From contig JASEFB010000026.1 in NCBI GenBank assembly GCA_030019325.1, forward strand, positions 1-20,745: DNA of 20,745 nt, in the 5' to 3' direction. The notes beneath the pieces were generated by a model that saw only the letters and a list, made by a program, of their open reading frames with translations, had not been told where the DNA came from and searched no databases. Positions 1 to 8,364 of this stretch are shown piece after piece (within the stretch, counting starts at the first letter, position 1; each line of letters starts with the position of its first letter). The stretch comes from an archaeon. GTDB taxonomy: Archaea; Halobacteriota; Syntropharchaeia; Alkanophagales; Methanospirareceae. The position numbers were made by a program, and so were the translations under genes.

Positions 1-2
1 CA

Positions 3-377
3 ATTTATGAACGGATTGAAAGAAAACTGAAAAAGCTCGCAACAGATAAAATCAAAGTAATTAAGAATGAAAGCGAAAAGAGATTGAGAGTTTACAAAGG
101 TAAATATGGAAGTAGGGAGTTCGAATTGACACTCATCGTAAACGGCCTTGCTGACATTCAAACAGATAAGCATAGCACAGAAGATCATTTCCTGAAAGCT
201 GCGAAAATGCTTTCAATGGACGTTAGAGATTTTGAGAATTCCAAAAAGGCTTGGGAAAGCATCACCCATGATGAACGGTTAAAAATTTTCAAAGGATTAA
301 AAGGAAAGCGGAAAATGGTGGAAAGCGTATTTCCACAACAAGTTCAGGGTTGTAACTATTTGATGGAGAATTTGTAA
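3..377 (+). CDS. Unknown protein, C-terminal part (5' end outside window)
   Basis: The reading frame is open from the first full codon of the window (position 3) to TAA at 375-377, so about 124 residues are visible and the true start lies upstream. An in-frame TTG at 84 could be taken for a start, but the frame continues without a stop to the window edge and the sequence before it is equally protein-like and rich in Lys/Glu. The visible part is charged, soluble and mainly helical by composition, with no membrane segment, signal peptide or metal motif. I do not recognise a family. The gene converges on the DUF1786 gene with only 13 bp between the stop codons. Confidence 0.55.
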   Translation: MYERIERKLKKLATDKIKVIKNESEKRLRVYKGKYGSREFELTLIVNGLADIQTDKHSTEDHFLKAAKMLSMDVRDFENSKKAWESITHDERLKIFKGLKGKRKMVESVFPQQVQGCNYLMENL

Positions 378-390
378 TATTTTCTATAAC

Positions 391-1410
391 TTATAAACGG
401 CTCAATACCGCTTTTATCAAGCCCACCGGGCCTGTCATCATCATATCACCTGCGGGAGCGGCAAAAATACCAAGTCCTTTCATATTCCCCCTCTTCGGTC
501 CGGTCAATGATAGTATCTCAGGTTGGGTTTCACTTATTGCTAATGCACCATGCCCACCGTCATCAAACACCTCTTTAAAGGTTATCGTTCCATCTGCGAG
601 TCTTTTAATGTAGTACTCGAGCTTGTGTTTATCAAGGAGATGAGTATGGTGCTCAAAGACACCGGCTATTCGGCCACCGTTCAAAGACATCGCAATGGTG
701 TGCGCGTTTCCAACATTTATGCACACTACCTTCTTCTTTTCTTTCACCCGTTCATCTTCAAGCGAACCTAGGACCGCAGCAGGTCCCGTATCCATCAAGA
801 GGATGTGTCCCCCATACCATCGTTTCACCGAACGAAATATCGAGTGCATTCTGCTCAGATTTTCTGGCACACCGTCGAGATACGCAAAGGATTCTATTCC
901 GCCTCCAACCTTCTCTTCGATTAAACGAAACCTATTTTCTCGGTCGGTGACTCCTTCTGGTGCTACACCGTGGTCCTGAACCGCTATTGCAATAGCGTCA
1001 AAAGATGTATCCACACCGAAAGAAGAAAGAACCGGCAAGAGCTGGAGATTGAAGTCAGAAATTTTTATAGGCGCCGCTTTTTCACTTATCTCCCCCAGTT
1101 CATCCTCAGCTATTATCTCGATCCCATACTTTTTAACACTCTCTAAATCGTCCCGGAGTGTTCGTGCGGCACTTTCGGTCATATAAACCTTGTAGTTCTT
1201 GAGATGTTCGATAACAGCATGTGTAAAAGGACCCCCACCCATAGTATCGCCGAAGATAACCACATCCTCCTTTGTTCTCCATACTTCCTCGGCGAATATG
1301 CGCGTGGGAGAAGGTAGCACGAGCTTGTAAGCGTTATCAAATCCCTTCTCTTCGTCATATACCATTATATCCTGTGTTCCAGCTCCTATATCGATAGCAA
1401 GAATCTTCAT
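391..1410 (-). CDS. DUF1786 family protein (actin/hexokinase-like fold)
   Basis: This 339-residue protein matches what I recall of DUF1786 (COG4012), a family of unknown function found mainly in archaea and anaerobes and sometimes labelled 'pyruvate formate-lyase activating enzyme-like' without proof. The N-terminus MKILAIDIGAGTQD resembles the phosphate-1 loop of the actin/Hsp70/hexokinase superfamily. A second Gly-containing strand-turn, CINVGNAHTIA, could be the phosphate-2 loop, and Gly-rich stretches near the C-terminus (GDMMMTGPVG) complete the pattern. I place the start at the ATG at 1408-1410. The frame extends to a GTG at 1449, but those 13 extra codons fall in a GC-rich hairpin repeat and precede the conserved N-terminus. 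The gene lies downstream of gatD on the same strand, across a 204-bp repeat-rich spacer, so it probably has its own promoter. No catalytic activity can be assigned. Confidence 0.8.
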   Translation of the reverse strand: MKILAIDIGAGTQDIMVYDEEKGFDNAYKLVLPSPTRIFAEEVWRTKEDVVIFGDTMGGGPFTHAVIEHLKNYKVYMTESAARTLRDDLESVKKYGIEIIAEDELGEISEKAAPIKISDFNLQLLPVLSSFGVDTSFDAIAIAVQDHGVAPEGVTDRENRFRLIEEKVGGGIESFAYLDGVPENLSRMHSIFRSVKRWYGGHILLMDTGPAAVLGSLEDERVKEKKKVVCINVGNAHTIAMSLNGGRIAGVFEHHTHLLDKHKLEYYIKRLADGTITFKEVFDDGGHGALAISETQPEILSLTGPKRGNMKGLGIFAAPAGDMMMTGPVGLIKAVLSRL

Positions 1411-1432
1411 AAACTTTTTTGCTCCGCAATCG

Positions 1433-1582
1433 TGGGCTCCGCCCATCACGGGCTCCGCCCGTGCCCCCGCAAGCCTTTTCTTGAAAGAAAAGGTTTATCA
1501 AAAGAATATATCTTTCTTAATAAACGTTCTTTCTTTAGAAAGAAAGTTTGTAGGGGCTTACCCGCAAGCCCTGAAAGGGCTT
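1433..1582. repeat. Cluster of perfect hairpins (REP-like spacer)
   Basis: The spacer between gatD and the DUF1786 gene contains five perfect inverted repeats: TGGGC-TCC-GCCCA (1433-1445), CACGGGC-TCC-GCCCGTG (1447-1463), CCTTTTCTT-GA-AAGAAAAGG (1474-1493), CTTTCTTT-AG-AAAGAAAG (1529-1546) and AAGCCCT-GAA-AGGGCTT (1566-1582). The element CCCGCAAGCC occurs twice, just before the third and the fifth hairpins. The GC-rich hairpin and the AAGCCCT/AGGGCTT hairpin recur in front of atwA at 20212-20253, so this is a dispersed family and not a single terminator. On the minus strand it lies between the gatD stop and the DUF1786 start, where it could end gatD transcripts or sit in a leader RNA. Confidence 0.75.
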
Positions 1583-1614
1583 ACTTTACTAAGAATATTT
1601 ATTCTTTATAAAAA

Positions 1615-2925
1615 TTAGGGAATCAAAGACCCTTCTCTTACACGTCTCCCCTTTATCTCCCCTGCAATCTTCTCGTGCATCAATCGCCTCACTTCTTCCA
1701 TATCGGTAGTCTGACCCAGAACCCACATCAACTTCACCAAAGCAGTTTCCGGCAGCATGTCCTCACCTTCTATTATGCCCGCATGCAGTAAATCACGACC
1801 GGTATCATACACTCGATCACATACAGTCCCATATAAACATTGTGAAGTCATCACCACTGGTATGCCCTGTTTTACAGCTCTCACCACGCTTGGAACCCAC
1901 TCCGCAGATACATGCCCTAATCCTGTTCCTTCTAAGACAATGCCTTTATAGCCTTGTCCGACAAGGAAATCGAGTATTGCAGGGTCTGCACCGGGATAGA
2001 ACTTTATAAGGCCACATTTCTCCTCAAGCTTGTCTCTCAGCTCTAATTCGTGCTCACCTCGCTTCTTATAGGAGGAGCAGAACTCAAACCTCATTTTATC
2101 TAGATCGCTCGCATCATAATATACCTTGCCGATCGGAACCTCGTTTATCGATTGAAAAGCGTCACGCGCAGAGGTATGCATCTTCCTCACGTTCGTGCCC
2201 CGGTGAATAGAACAAAAATCGTCGGAGGTACTCCCATGCATCACCACTACAACCTCAGCTATGTCGCTACTCGCAACCTTCGCAGCACATATCGCATTCA
2301 TTGTCGCATCGCTGGAGGGACGGTCTGAACTGCGTTGTGACCCAACGAGAACAACAGGAACAGGAGTTCGCACCATGAACGAGAGAGCCGCAGCGGTATA
2401 GCCCATGGTATCCGTGCCATGCGTGACGATTATACCGTCCGCACCGTTTTTTATTTCGTTGTAAATTTCTGCTGCGAGCTTCTTCCAATATTCGGCACGC
2501 ATATTCTCGCTCAGTATGCTGTAAATCACTTTTCCCTTGATGTTAGCTATTGTGCCTAATTCAGGTATTGCCTCAAGTATATCCTCGGTGGAGAACTGAG
2601 GAGAAACCGCACCCGTCCTGTAATCCACTTTAGAGGCTATAGTGCCGCCCGTAGAGAGGATGGACAACGAGGGTAAATGCTCTTCGCCCTTTTTCCCCGT
2701 TCTTATTTCCCTTTCCACCTCCTTTTTCCCCTCTTTTACTCCTCCTAACCGGTCTACAACCTCAATTTCCACATCTTCAGGATGTATGCCAATATTATAG
2801 CCGCTATCGAGTTTCATCACTATATTTCGTGAAGCTGTTGGCATAACAATACCTTCATAAACAACAACGCCACTATCAGTCTTCTTTCGTATCCTTATGC
2901 GGTCGCCTTCCCTTAATTCCGTCAT
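1615..2925 (-). CDS. gatD: Glutamyl-tRNA(Gln) amidotransferase subunit D
   Basis: GatD is the L-asparaginase-like subunit of the archaeal GatDE enzyme. It releases ammonia from Gln or Asn, which GatE uses to convert Glu-tRNA(Gln) into Gln-tRNA(Gln). The 436 residues have the expected layout: a small beta-barrel N-terminal domain (about residues 1-60), a charged linker, and an asparaginase domain. The asparaginase signatures are STGGTIAS (91-98, first catalytic Thr), HGTDTM (169-174, second Thr-Asp pair) and GSQRSSDRPSSDA (195-207). The length fits the family. The start is the ATG at 2923-2925. No Shine-Dalgarno is obvious, and a TATA-like box sits about 50 bp upstream. The partner gene gatE is not in this window and must be elsewhere if the pathway is complete. 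Confidence 0.96.
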   Translation of the reverse strand: MTELREGDRIRIRKKTDSGVVVYEGIVMPTASRNIVMKLDSGYNIGIHPEDVEIEVVDRLGGVKEGKKEVEREIRTGKKGEEHLPSLSILSTGGTIASKVDYRTGAVSPQFSTEDILEAIPELGTIANIKGKVIYSILSENMRAEYWKKLAAEIYNEIKNGADGIIVTHGTDTMGYTAAALSFMVRTPVPVVLVGSQRSSDRPSSDATMNAICAAKVASSDIAEVVVVMHGSTSDDFCSIHRGTNVRKMHTSARDAFQSINEVPIGKVYYDASDLDKMRFEFCSSYKKRGEHELELRDKLEEKCGLIKFYPGADPAILDFLVGQGYKGIVLEGTGLGHVSAEWVPSVVRAVKQGIPVVMTSQCLYGTVCDRVYDTGRDLLHAGIIEGEDMLPETALVKLMWVLGQTTDMEEVRRLMHEKIAGEIKGRRVREGSLIP

Positions 2926-2973
2926 TATATATTACTCACATGCTTCTAACACTTATCTTTGTAACCCTAAAAC

Positions 2974-2985
2974 GTATTATAAATA
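2974..2985 (-). promoter_or_regulatory. Putative TATA box for gatD
   Basis: On the minus strand this reads TATTTATAATAC, a good archaeal TATA element. It ends about 49 bp upstream of the gatD ATG, giving an expected transcription start near 2950 and a short leader of about 25 nt. The assignment rests on sequence match and position only. Confidence 0.5.
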
Positions 2986-3044
2986 CATTGATAGTTTTTG
3001 AGAACCAGTGAATAAAAGGAAGAGATAACAAAATGACTGGGTAA

Positions 3045-3360
3045 TCATCTAATGCGAATGCAAAAAGAGAAAGAATCTATATCTTCAGAATAGGAAGCCT
3101 GTGGTACTTCAAATTATTTCTTTGATGACCGAGAAATCTTTGCGGATTTATCTGAGTATTATAATCGGGAAAAATTTCGGTTTGAGCTCAAAAACATTGA
3201 CGAGTGGGACAAAGTCATGGAGTATCTTTTGGAGAAGGGGTTTGAGCCCGTTCCAATTGAGGATACCTGCAATTATACCACAAGGATAGACCGATTTAAG
3301 AAATATCACCACTTCTAAAAAAATTCGGTTGACTTTGAGAATAGTGAAAAAGTTTTATAA
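3045..3360 (+). pseudogene. Small decayed gene of unknown family
   Basis: Three protein-like pieces follow one another in shifted frames. The frame at 3045-3113 gives ...RIYIFRIGSLWYFKLF and then hits TGA. The next frame gives FDDREIFADLSEYYNREKF... through RIDRFKKY and stops at the TAA beginning at 3316. Beyond that stop the same frame reads KNSVDFENSEKVL up to TAA at 3358-3360. One extra T in the run near 3117 explains the first break. A missing base after the last TAT together with one extra A in the seven-A run (3316-3323) would explain the second. No intact start codon precedes the first piece (ATG-ACT-GGG-TAA lies upstream in that frame). I do not recognise the family. Either the gene is decaying or two homopolymer errors are present. 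An open 62-codon frame at 3101-3289 on this strand is a shadow of it. Confidence 0.6.
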
Positions 3361-3430
3361 TGATAATAGAGTTTTGTTCCTCTCCAATCGGAGATATCGA
3401 AAATCCCACCGAATTTTGAGCAGGTCAAAA

Positions 3431-3440
3431 AGTTTATAAC
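3431..3440 (+). promoter_or_regulatory. Putative TATA box for the deacetylase gene
   Basis: AGTTTATAAC lies about 40 bp upstream of the ATG at 3480, placing the transcription start near 3463 with a short leader. A second AT-rich element, AGTTATAAAT, at 3451-3460 is too close to the ATG for a leadered transcript. The rest of the spacer (3361-3430) shows nothing else I can name. Confidence 0.45.
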
Positions 3441-3479
3441 CCTTTACTTCAGTTATAAATTCATTCACTTCGAGAAAAG

Positions 3480-4526
3480 ATGAATACAAGTGCTGGGTTC
3501 ATTTATCACGAGGATTATTCGAGACACGATACAGGGGCTCATCCTGAGAGTGCGGAACGGCTGATCTGCACGATGAGGAAGTTGGAAGCGTGTGGTATGA
3601 CGAAGAAGGTGCAACGAATTCTTCCTGCGAGAGCATCACAAGAACAGGTAGAGTATGTGCATGCAGATACCTATGTGAAGGGGGTGGAAGCAATTTGTAA
3701 AAGAGGCGGTGGCATGCTCGACCTGGATACGCCGTTATGCAGAGATACGTGCGACACCGCATTACTTGCAGCGGGCGGAGTAATAAAAGCGGTGGATGAG
3801 GTAATGGGTGAGTCTAATAACCTGAAGCACATTTTTGCATTGATTAGACCGCCTGGCCATCACGCTTACCCGAATAGAGGTATGGGGTTCTGCATATTTA
3901 ACAATGTTGCGATTGCCGCTGAACATTTAAAGAGAAAATATGGTCTCAAGCGTATTTTGATTGTTGACTGGGATGTGCATCATGGGAATGGTACGCAGGA
4001 AGTTTTCTTCGAGGACCCCTCGGTGTTGTATTTCTCCACACATCAATATCCTCACTATCCCGGTACGGGATGGATAGATGAAGTAGGGAGAGGAGAAGGG
4101 AGAGGGTTCACCGTTAACGTCCCGCTTCCAATTGGTACCAATGATGCTGGTTATTTATATGCGCTCGACACTATTTTGGTGCCGATAGCTATGGAGTTCA
4201 GTCCTGAATTTGTGCTCGTATCCGCAGGATTTGATGCACATACTGCTGATCCCTTAGCATCAATGGGAGTAACCTCTTTGGGATTTGGGTTATTCACCGA
4301 TCTGATAACAGAGATAGCGAGAAAGAATAGCAAAGGGAGGGTTGTAATGGCTTTGGAAGGAGGATATAACCCGGACGCGTTGGCAGAATCCACACTGTGC
4401 GTTTTCAATTCACTCTTATCAAATGGCGAGGGGCGGAAAAGAGAAGAGAAGCCTAGCGAGAGTGAGCGGGTGAGGAAAAGAGTGCAAGAGGTAAAGGACG
4501 TGCAACGGGAATATTGGGATATATGA
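3480..4526 (+). CDS. HDAC-superfamily deacetylase (acetoin-utilisation/class II HDAC-like)
   Basis: This is a zinc-dependent amidohydrolase of the arginase/deacetylase fold, 348 residues. The family's hallmarks are visible in order: the N-terminal H-x-E/D-x-x-x-R pattern (HPESAERL, residues 21-28), the catalytic His pair in RPPGHHA (H127, H128), the zinc-binding D-x-D-x-H-H in DWDVHHGNGTQ (D165, H167), the third ligand in SAGFDAH (D252), and the C-terminal EGGYN carrying the transition-state Tyr. All catalytic residues are present, so it should be active. Archaeal relatives may act on acetylated chromatin proteins, acetylpolyamines or other acyl-amides, and the substrate cannot be read from the sequence. 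The C-terminal 40 residues are highly charged and probably helical. purF follows closely with 54 bp between stop and chosen start, so they may be co-transcribed. Confidence 0.9.
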   Translation: MNTSAGFIYHEDYSRHDTGAHPESAERLICTMRKLEACGMTKKVQRILPARASQEQVEYVHADTYVKGVEAICKRGGGMLDLDTPLCRDTCDTALLAAGGVIKAVDEVMGESNNLKHIFALIRPPGHHAYPNRGMGFCIFNNVAIAAEHLKRKYGLKRILIVDWDVHHGNGTQEVFFEDPSVLYFSTHQYPHYPGTGWIDEVGRGEGRGFTVNVPLPIGTNDAGYLYALDTILVPIAMEFSPEFVLVSAGFDAHTADPLASMGVTSLGFGLFTDLITEIARKNSKGRVVMALEGGYNPDALAESTLCVFNSLLSNGEGRKREEKPSESERVRKRVQEVKDVQREYWDI

Positions 4527-4580
4527 ATGATCATTTAGACCATTTCCAAATTGAATCAAGGGGTAGTGGGAGGAGGAGAA

Positions 4581-6083
4581 TTGAGCAAAAAGGAAGCATG
4601 CGGAATAGTTGGCATAGCTTTAACACAGGGGAATGCAGCCTTGCCTATCTTTTATGCACTCTATGCGTTACAGCACCGGGGACAGGAATCAGCAGGTATA
4701 GCGGTGAGTAGTACTGTGAACGAAGGGATAGAAAACGAAATAGGTGGGAGGAAGAAGGATATAACTCTGAAAAAGGGAATGGGACTTGTTTACCAGGTTT
4801 TCTCACCTCAGCAATTGGAATCGCTGAAGGGCAATATAGGTATCGGTCATGTCAGGTATTCTACGATGGGTGCATCGAGGTTAGAAAATGCAGAACCGTT
4901 ACTCGTGAATTACAGAAAAGGGAAGATTGCTATCGCACATAACGGCAATCTCGTCAACGCTGTGGAGTTAAGAAGAGAGTTAGAGAGAGAAGGCAGGATT
5001 TTTCATTCTGATACCGATACGGAGGTGATCGCGCAGTTACTCGCAAAGGAATTGATGCGCCATGGCCCGATAGAGGCACTCAAGGAAGTGATGAAACGCG
5101 TGGTAGGATCCTATTCATTGACCATCCTGATGAATAACACATTACTAGCGGTTAGGGATCCCGTGGGCATTAAACCTCTCTGTATCGGTGAGATAAAAGG
5201 CGGAAACGGGATCGCCGAAGGTTATGTAGTAGTATCAGAAAGTCCTGCGATAGACACGTTAGGCGGGGATTTAATACGAGATGTAAGACCTGGCGAGGTG
5301 CTGGTGATTAACCCCCCACAAGGCTCGTCGAGTCGTGAAGCAGAGCACCAACGAGAAACCGATTTAGAAAGTTATCAGTTATACAGATGCCTAAATAGCG
5401 CTCATTGCGTATTTGAGTACATCTATTTTGCGAGACCGGATTCGATATTAGATGGGAGGTTAGTGTACGATGTGCGGATGAAGATAGGCGAGAGATTGGC
5501 AGAGGAAGATGATGTTGAGGCTGATGTCGTATCACCCGTACCGGACTCGGGCATCACGTTTGCAATAGGATACGCGAAACGAGCGGGGATTGATTATATG
5601 GAGGGGTTGATAAAAAATCGATATGTAGGACGAACGTTTATCATGCCCGAGCAGACTTCACGAGATATCGCGGTGAGGCTAAAATTAAGCGCCGTACAGG
5701 CGAATGTGGCGGGAAAAAGAATTATTCTGGTGGATGATAGCATCGTGCGAGGAACAACTTCGAGGAAAATCGTGGATTATTTGAAGAGAAAAGGTGCGAA
5801 AGAGGTACATTTGCGAATCGGAAGCCCGCCCATACTCGCGCCTTGCTACCTCGGCATCAATACGCCGACACGGGAGGAGTTAGTGGCTTGGAAGAGGTCC
5901 ATCGATGAGATCAGTACGTTTTTAAACGCCGATTCAATACGGTATCTGAGCCTAGAAGGGCTGATCGATTCTGTTGGAATAGAGGAGAAGAATCTGTGTT
6001 TAGGCTGTCTCACGGAGAGCTATCCCGTTGAAATACCGGGTGAACTGTGCATGGTGCGACAGTTGAAACTGACGCACTTCTAA
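4581..6083 (+). CDS. purF: Amidophosphoribosyltransferase (PurF)
   Basis: PurF catalyses the first committed step of purine synthesis, converting PRPP and glutamine to phosphoribosylamine. I start at the TTG at 4581 because GGGAGGAGGAG lies directly upstream. An in-frame TTG at 4551 would add ten unsupported residues. This gives 500 residues with the nucleophile Cys7 in ACGIVGI after a short propeptide, as in Bacillus-type enzymes. The N-terminal class II glutamine amidotransferase domain includes RGQESAGIA, HVRYSTMG and HNGNLVN. The phosphoribosyltransferase domain has the PRPP loop ILVDDSIVRGTT (about 381-393). Cys276 (CVFEYIYF), Cys422 (PCYLGI), Cys473 and Cys476 (CLGC) match the ligands of the [4Fe-4S] cluster of B. 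subtilis PurF, implying an oxygen-labile enzyme. Confidence 0.96.
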   Translation: MSKKEACGIVGIALTQGNAALPIFYALYALQHRGQESAGIAVSSTVNEGIENEIGGRKKDITLKKGMGLVYQVFSPQQLESLKGNIGIGHVRYSTMGASRLENAEPLLVNYRKGKIAIAHNGNLVNAVELRRELEREGRIFHSDTDTEVIAQLLAKELMRHGPIEALKEVMKRVVGSYSLTILMNNTLLAVRDPVGIKPLCIGEIKGGNGIAEGYVVVSESPAIDTLGGDLIRDVRPGEVLVINPPQGSSSREAEHQRETDLESYQLYRCLNSAHCVFEYIYFARPDSILDGRLVYDVRMKIGERLAEEDDVEADVVSPVPDSGITFAIGYAKRAGIDYMEGLIKNRYVGRTFIMPEQTSRDIAVRLKLSAVQANVAGKRIILVDDSIVRGTTSRKIVDYLKRKGAKEVHLRIGSPPILAPCYLGINTPTREELVAWKRSIDEISTFLNADSIRYLSLEGLIDSVGIEEKNLCLGCLTESYPVEIPGELCMVRQLKLTHF

Positions 6084-6089
6084 GGAGGA

Positions 6090-6100
6090 TTTATATAGTA
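6090..6100 (+). promoter_or_regulatory. TATA box for the DUF373 gene (likely leaderless mRNA)
   Basis: TTTATATAGTA sits 21 bp upstream of the ATG at 6122. With archaeal spacing, transcription would begin at or next to the ATG, so the mRNA is probably leaderless. This agrees with the lack of a Shine-Dalgarno there. Confidence 0.5.
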
Positions 6101-6121
6101 AGTAGGCAATAAGAATAGTAA

Positions 6122-7291
6122 ATGGAAAGGAGGGTGAGGTCTGAGACTAAGACGCTTGTCATTTGCGTAGACCGGGATAATGACATTGGTGAGAAGGCGG
6201 GCTTAAAGACACCTATCATAGGTAGAGAGGCAGTCTTTTCAGCGGCGACAAAATTGGCTCTCGCTGATTCCGAAGAGTCTGATATAAATGCGATATTTGA
6301 AGCAGTTAGAATATATGAAAGGTTTCGCTCGACGGAAGAAGGTGGTGAGTCGGAAGTCATTTTGCTCGCAGGCGATAAGAACGTTGGAGTTGAATCGGAT
6401 AGAAAGATAGGGCAAGAACTTGATGACGTTCTGTCCAGATTCAGAGCCGATTCTGCAATTCTCGTGAGTGATGGTGCAGGGGACGAATGGATTATCCCCA
6501 TTATCCAATCACGAGTGAAGATAGATTCTGTCCGGAGAGTTGTAGTAAAGCAGAGTGAGCCCCTGGAAAGCACGTTTTATGTGATAAAGAGAATGTTAGA
6601 GGAGCCGAAGTTTGCTCGCACGTTCTTACCGCCCATAGGTCTTATTATTCTCCTCTTAGCCATTTCTCTACTCCTTGAACTGTCAGGTAAAGCGATGGGA
6701 CTAATCTTGGGATTTATAGGAATCTACACCCTGCTCAAAGGATTAGGACGTGAGAATCTCCTAATAGATCTCTTTGACAGCGTGAAGCAGTCCTTGTACA
6801 GCGGTAAGATATCGTTTGTCACGTACATCGTTGCAATTGTGCTGCTCTTAGCAGGTACCTCGCAAGGTATCAGGGGCTATACAAAACTGGAACCAGAAAT
6901 AAGTGAGCGGATATTATTGAGTATTGTGTACTACACTAAGTTTACTATAGGGTGGTACATTGGTGCAGCACTCGCTCCTCTAATTGGAAAGATGATGAAT
7001 ATGCTCATAGAAAGGGAAAAAATAGTGAGGCAGTGGGCCATATTATTCTCTATAATTGCCTCGGGGGTGATTCTGTGGGGAGGGAGCGAATGTATAATCT
7101 GGTTGAGCAAAGGCAATTACCCTATGGGGTATCTAACCCTTTCTCTCTCCATCCTCGGTGCAGTTATCCTATCCTTTATCGGCGTGAAGATCTCGTGGTA
7201 TCTGAGAAGTTCCATAATACAAGAGAATGAAGAGGTTGAGGCAGGAATAGAAGCAGAAGTAGAAGCAGAAGAAGGCATAGTAAGAGATTAA
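6122..7291 (+). CDS. DUF373 family archaeal membrane protein
   Basis: The 389-residue protein has a soluble N-terminal domain (about 1-165) followed by five or six hydrophobic segments and a short acidic tail of E/V/A repeats. The N-terminal pattern VICVDRDNDIGEKAGLKTP, followed by PIIGRE and LALADSEESDINAI, is the signature I associate with DUF373, a family nearly restricted to archaea and without known function. Membrane segments lie near residues 167-187, 193-210, 233-250, 270-290, 302-325 and 335-355, so the N-terminal domain is probably cytoplasmic. It is flanked by purF and a CoA-pathway reductase, with its own TATA box. The spacing gives no hint of an operon with either neighbour. Confidence 0.87.
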   Translation: MERRVRSETKTLVICVDRDNDIGEKAGLKTPIIGREAVFSAATKLALADSEESDINAIFEAVRIYERFRSTEEGGESEVILLAGDKNVGVESDRKIGQELDDVLSRFRADSAILVSDGAGDEWIIPIIQSRVKIDSVRRVVVKQSEPLESTFYVIKRMLEEPKFARTFLPPIGLIILLLAISLLLELSGKAMGLILGFIGIYTLLKGLGRENLLIDLFDSVKQSLYSGKISFVTYIVAIVLLLAGTSQGIRGYTKLEPEISERILLSIVYYTKFTIGWYIGAALAPLIGKMMNMLIEREKIVRQWAILFSIIASGVILWGGSECIIWLSKGNYPMGYLTLSLSILGAVILSFIGVKISWYLRSSIIQENEEVEAGIEAEVEAEEGIVRD

Positions 7292-7360
7292 AGATAATTC
7301 GGTGTACAAAGATCTAAAACTGAACATTAATCAGCTTTTGTTGCCAATTTTTTTGATAGC

Positions 7361-8296
7361 ATGGAGTTCCTTGTAATGGGTGCGGGAGCGTTGGGTAGCG
7401 CATTTGGCGGTATGTTAGCCAGCGCGGGGCACAACGTTACGCTCATTGGTAGAGAAAGACACATGATCCCCATAAGAGAACAGGGGCTCAGAATATCGGG
7501 GATATGGGGATCGCACATCGTTACAAATATACGAGCAACGACAGAACTAACTGTAAATGGTGAACCTGAGGTTGTCTTGTTAACAACAAAGTCTTTTGAT
7601 ACTGAAACTGCGATGAGGGCGTTGCAGCCGCTTATTTCTGATGATTCGGATACGGCGGTTATAAGCTTGCAGAATGGAATAGGCAATGAGGAACGTATAG
7701 CACGGTATGTAGGAGAAGCCCATACAATGGGTGGTATGGTCATAACGGGTTTTGAGTTCTTACAACCGGGGGAAGTAGAAGTGACTGTTTCTGCGGCTAC
7801 AACAAAAATCGGGGAACTCACCAATGAAATTACGCCGCGGTTGAGGGAAATCGTCGCGCTCTTCAACGAGGCAGGGATACCCACCGATGCGGTGGATAAT
7901 ATTCAGTCGCACATTTGGGCTAAAGCATTGTATAGCGCAGCGTTAAATCCACTCAGTGCGATTTTCAGGGTTATTTATGGCGAATTAGCGCATCCGCAGT
8001 CTTTTGCGATCATCGAGAAGGTAATACACGAGGCATTTAACGTTGCCCACGCAGAGGACGTCACATTATTTTGGAACCGGGCAGAAGAATACCTGGAGTA
8101 TCTATGGCGTGAACAGATACCACTAACCGAAAAACACCACTCGTCGATGCTTAAGGACATCGAACGAGGTAAAAAGACCGAGATCGATTTTTTAAACGGT
8201 GTTTTTGTGGACTTGGGTAAAAAGCATGGTATACCTACACCAGTGAACGAGACTATCGTGAGAATGATTAAGTTCTTGGAGGAAAGTGGGAGATAG
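7361..8296 (+). CDS. panE: 2-dehydropantoate 2-reductase (ketopantoate reductase)
   Basis: This NADPH-dependent enzyme reduces ketopantoate to pantoate on the way to coenzyme A. The 311-residue protein begins with a Rossmann fold, MEFLVMGAGALGSAFGG, whose GAGALG turn (7-12) binds the dinucleotide. VLLTTKSFDT and ISLQNGIGNEE are typical of PanE/ApbA. The all-helical C-terminal domain has the catalytic Lys in WAKALYSAALNPLSA (K188, with conserved Asn) and the substrate-binding acidic motif GKKTEIDFLNG (E274). All expected residues are present. The ATG at 7361 is preceded by a T-rich stretch and no clear Shine-Dalgarno. An ApbA-type paralogue acting on another 2-keto acid is possible, since the family is broad. 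Confidence 0.9.
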   Translation: MEFLVMGAGALGSAFGGMLASAGHNVTLIGRERHMIPIREQGLRISGIWGSHIVTNIRATTELTVNGEPEVVLLTTKSFDTETAMRALQPLISDDSDTAVISLQNGIGNEERIARYVGEAHTMGGMVITGFEFLQPGEVEVTVSAATTKIGELTNEITPRLREIVALFNEAGIPTDAVDNIQSHIWAKALYSAALNPLSAIFRVIYGELAHPQSFAIIEKVIHEAFNVAHAEDVTLFWNRAEEYLEYLWREQIPLTEKHHSSMLKDIERGKKTEIDFLNGVFVDLGKKHGIPTPVNETIVRMIKFLEESGR

Positions 8297-8364
8297 CCAG
8301 GCAGAGAGGGCACGCTACCAGGGACCCAAAACGTCATCTGATTGATTGGTCGGTGAGCATTTAA

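Noticed and set aside
1411..1449. An upstream GTG/ATG start for the DUF1786 gene.
   Set aside because: The added residues are encoded by a hairpin repeat, and the conserved N-terminus begins at the ATG at 1408-1410.
3052..3318. An ATG at 3052 followed by an in-frame TAG (3091) and then a long protein-like frame, suggesting pyrrolysine read-through.
   Set aside because: Another frame upstream of the break reads as a better N-terminus (RIYIFRIGSLWYFKLF), and a single inserted base explains the break. No methylamine methyltransferase features are present.
7327..7884. A 185-codon minus-strand open frame opposite panE.
   Set aside because: Its product is Ser/Pro/Val-rich with no family features, while the opposite strand encodes a complete recognised enzyme.
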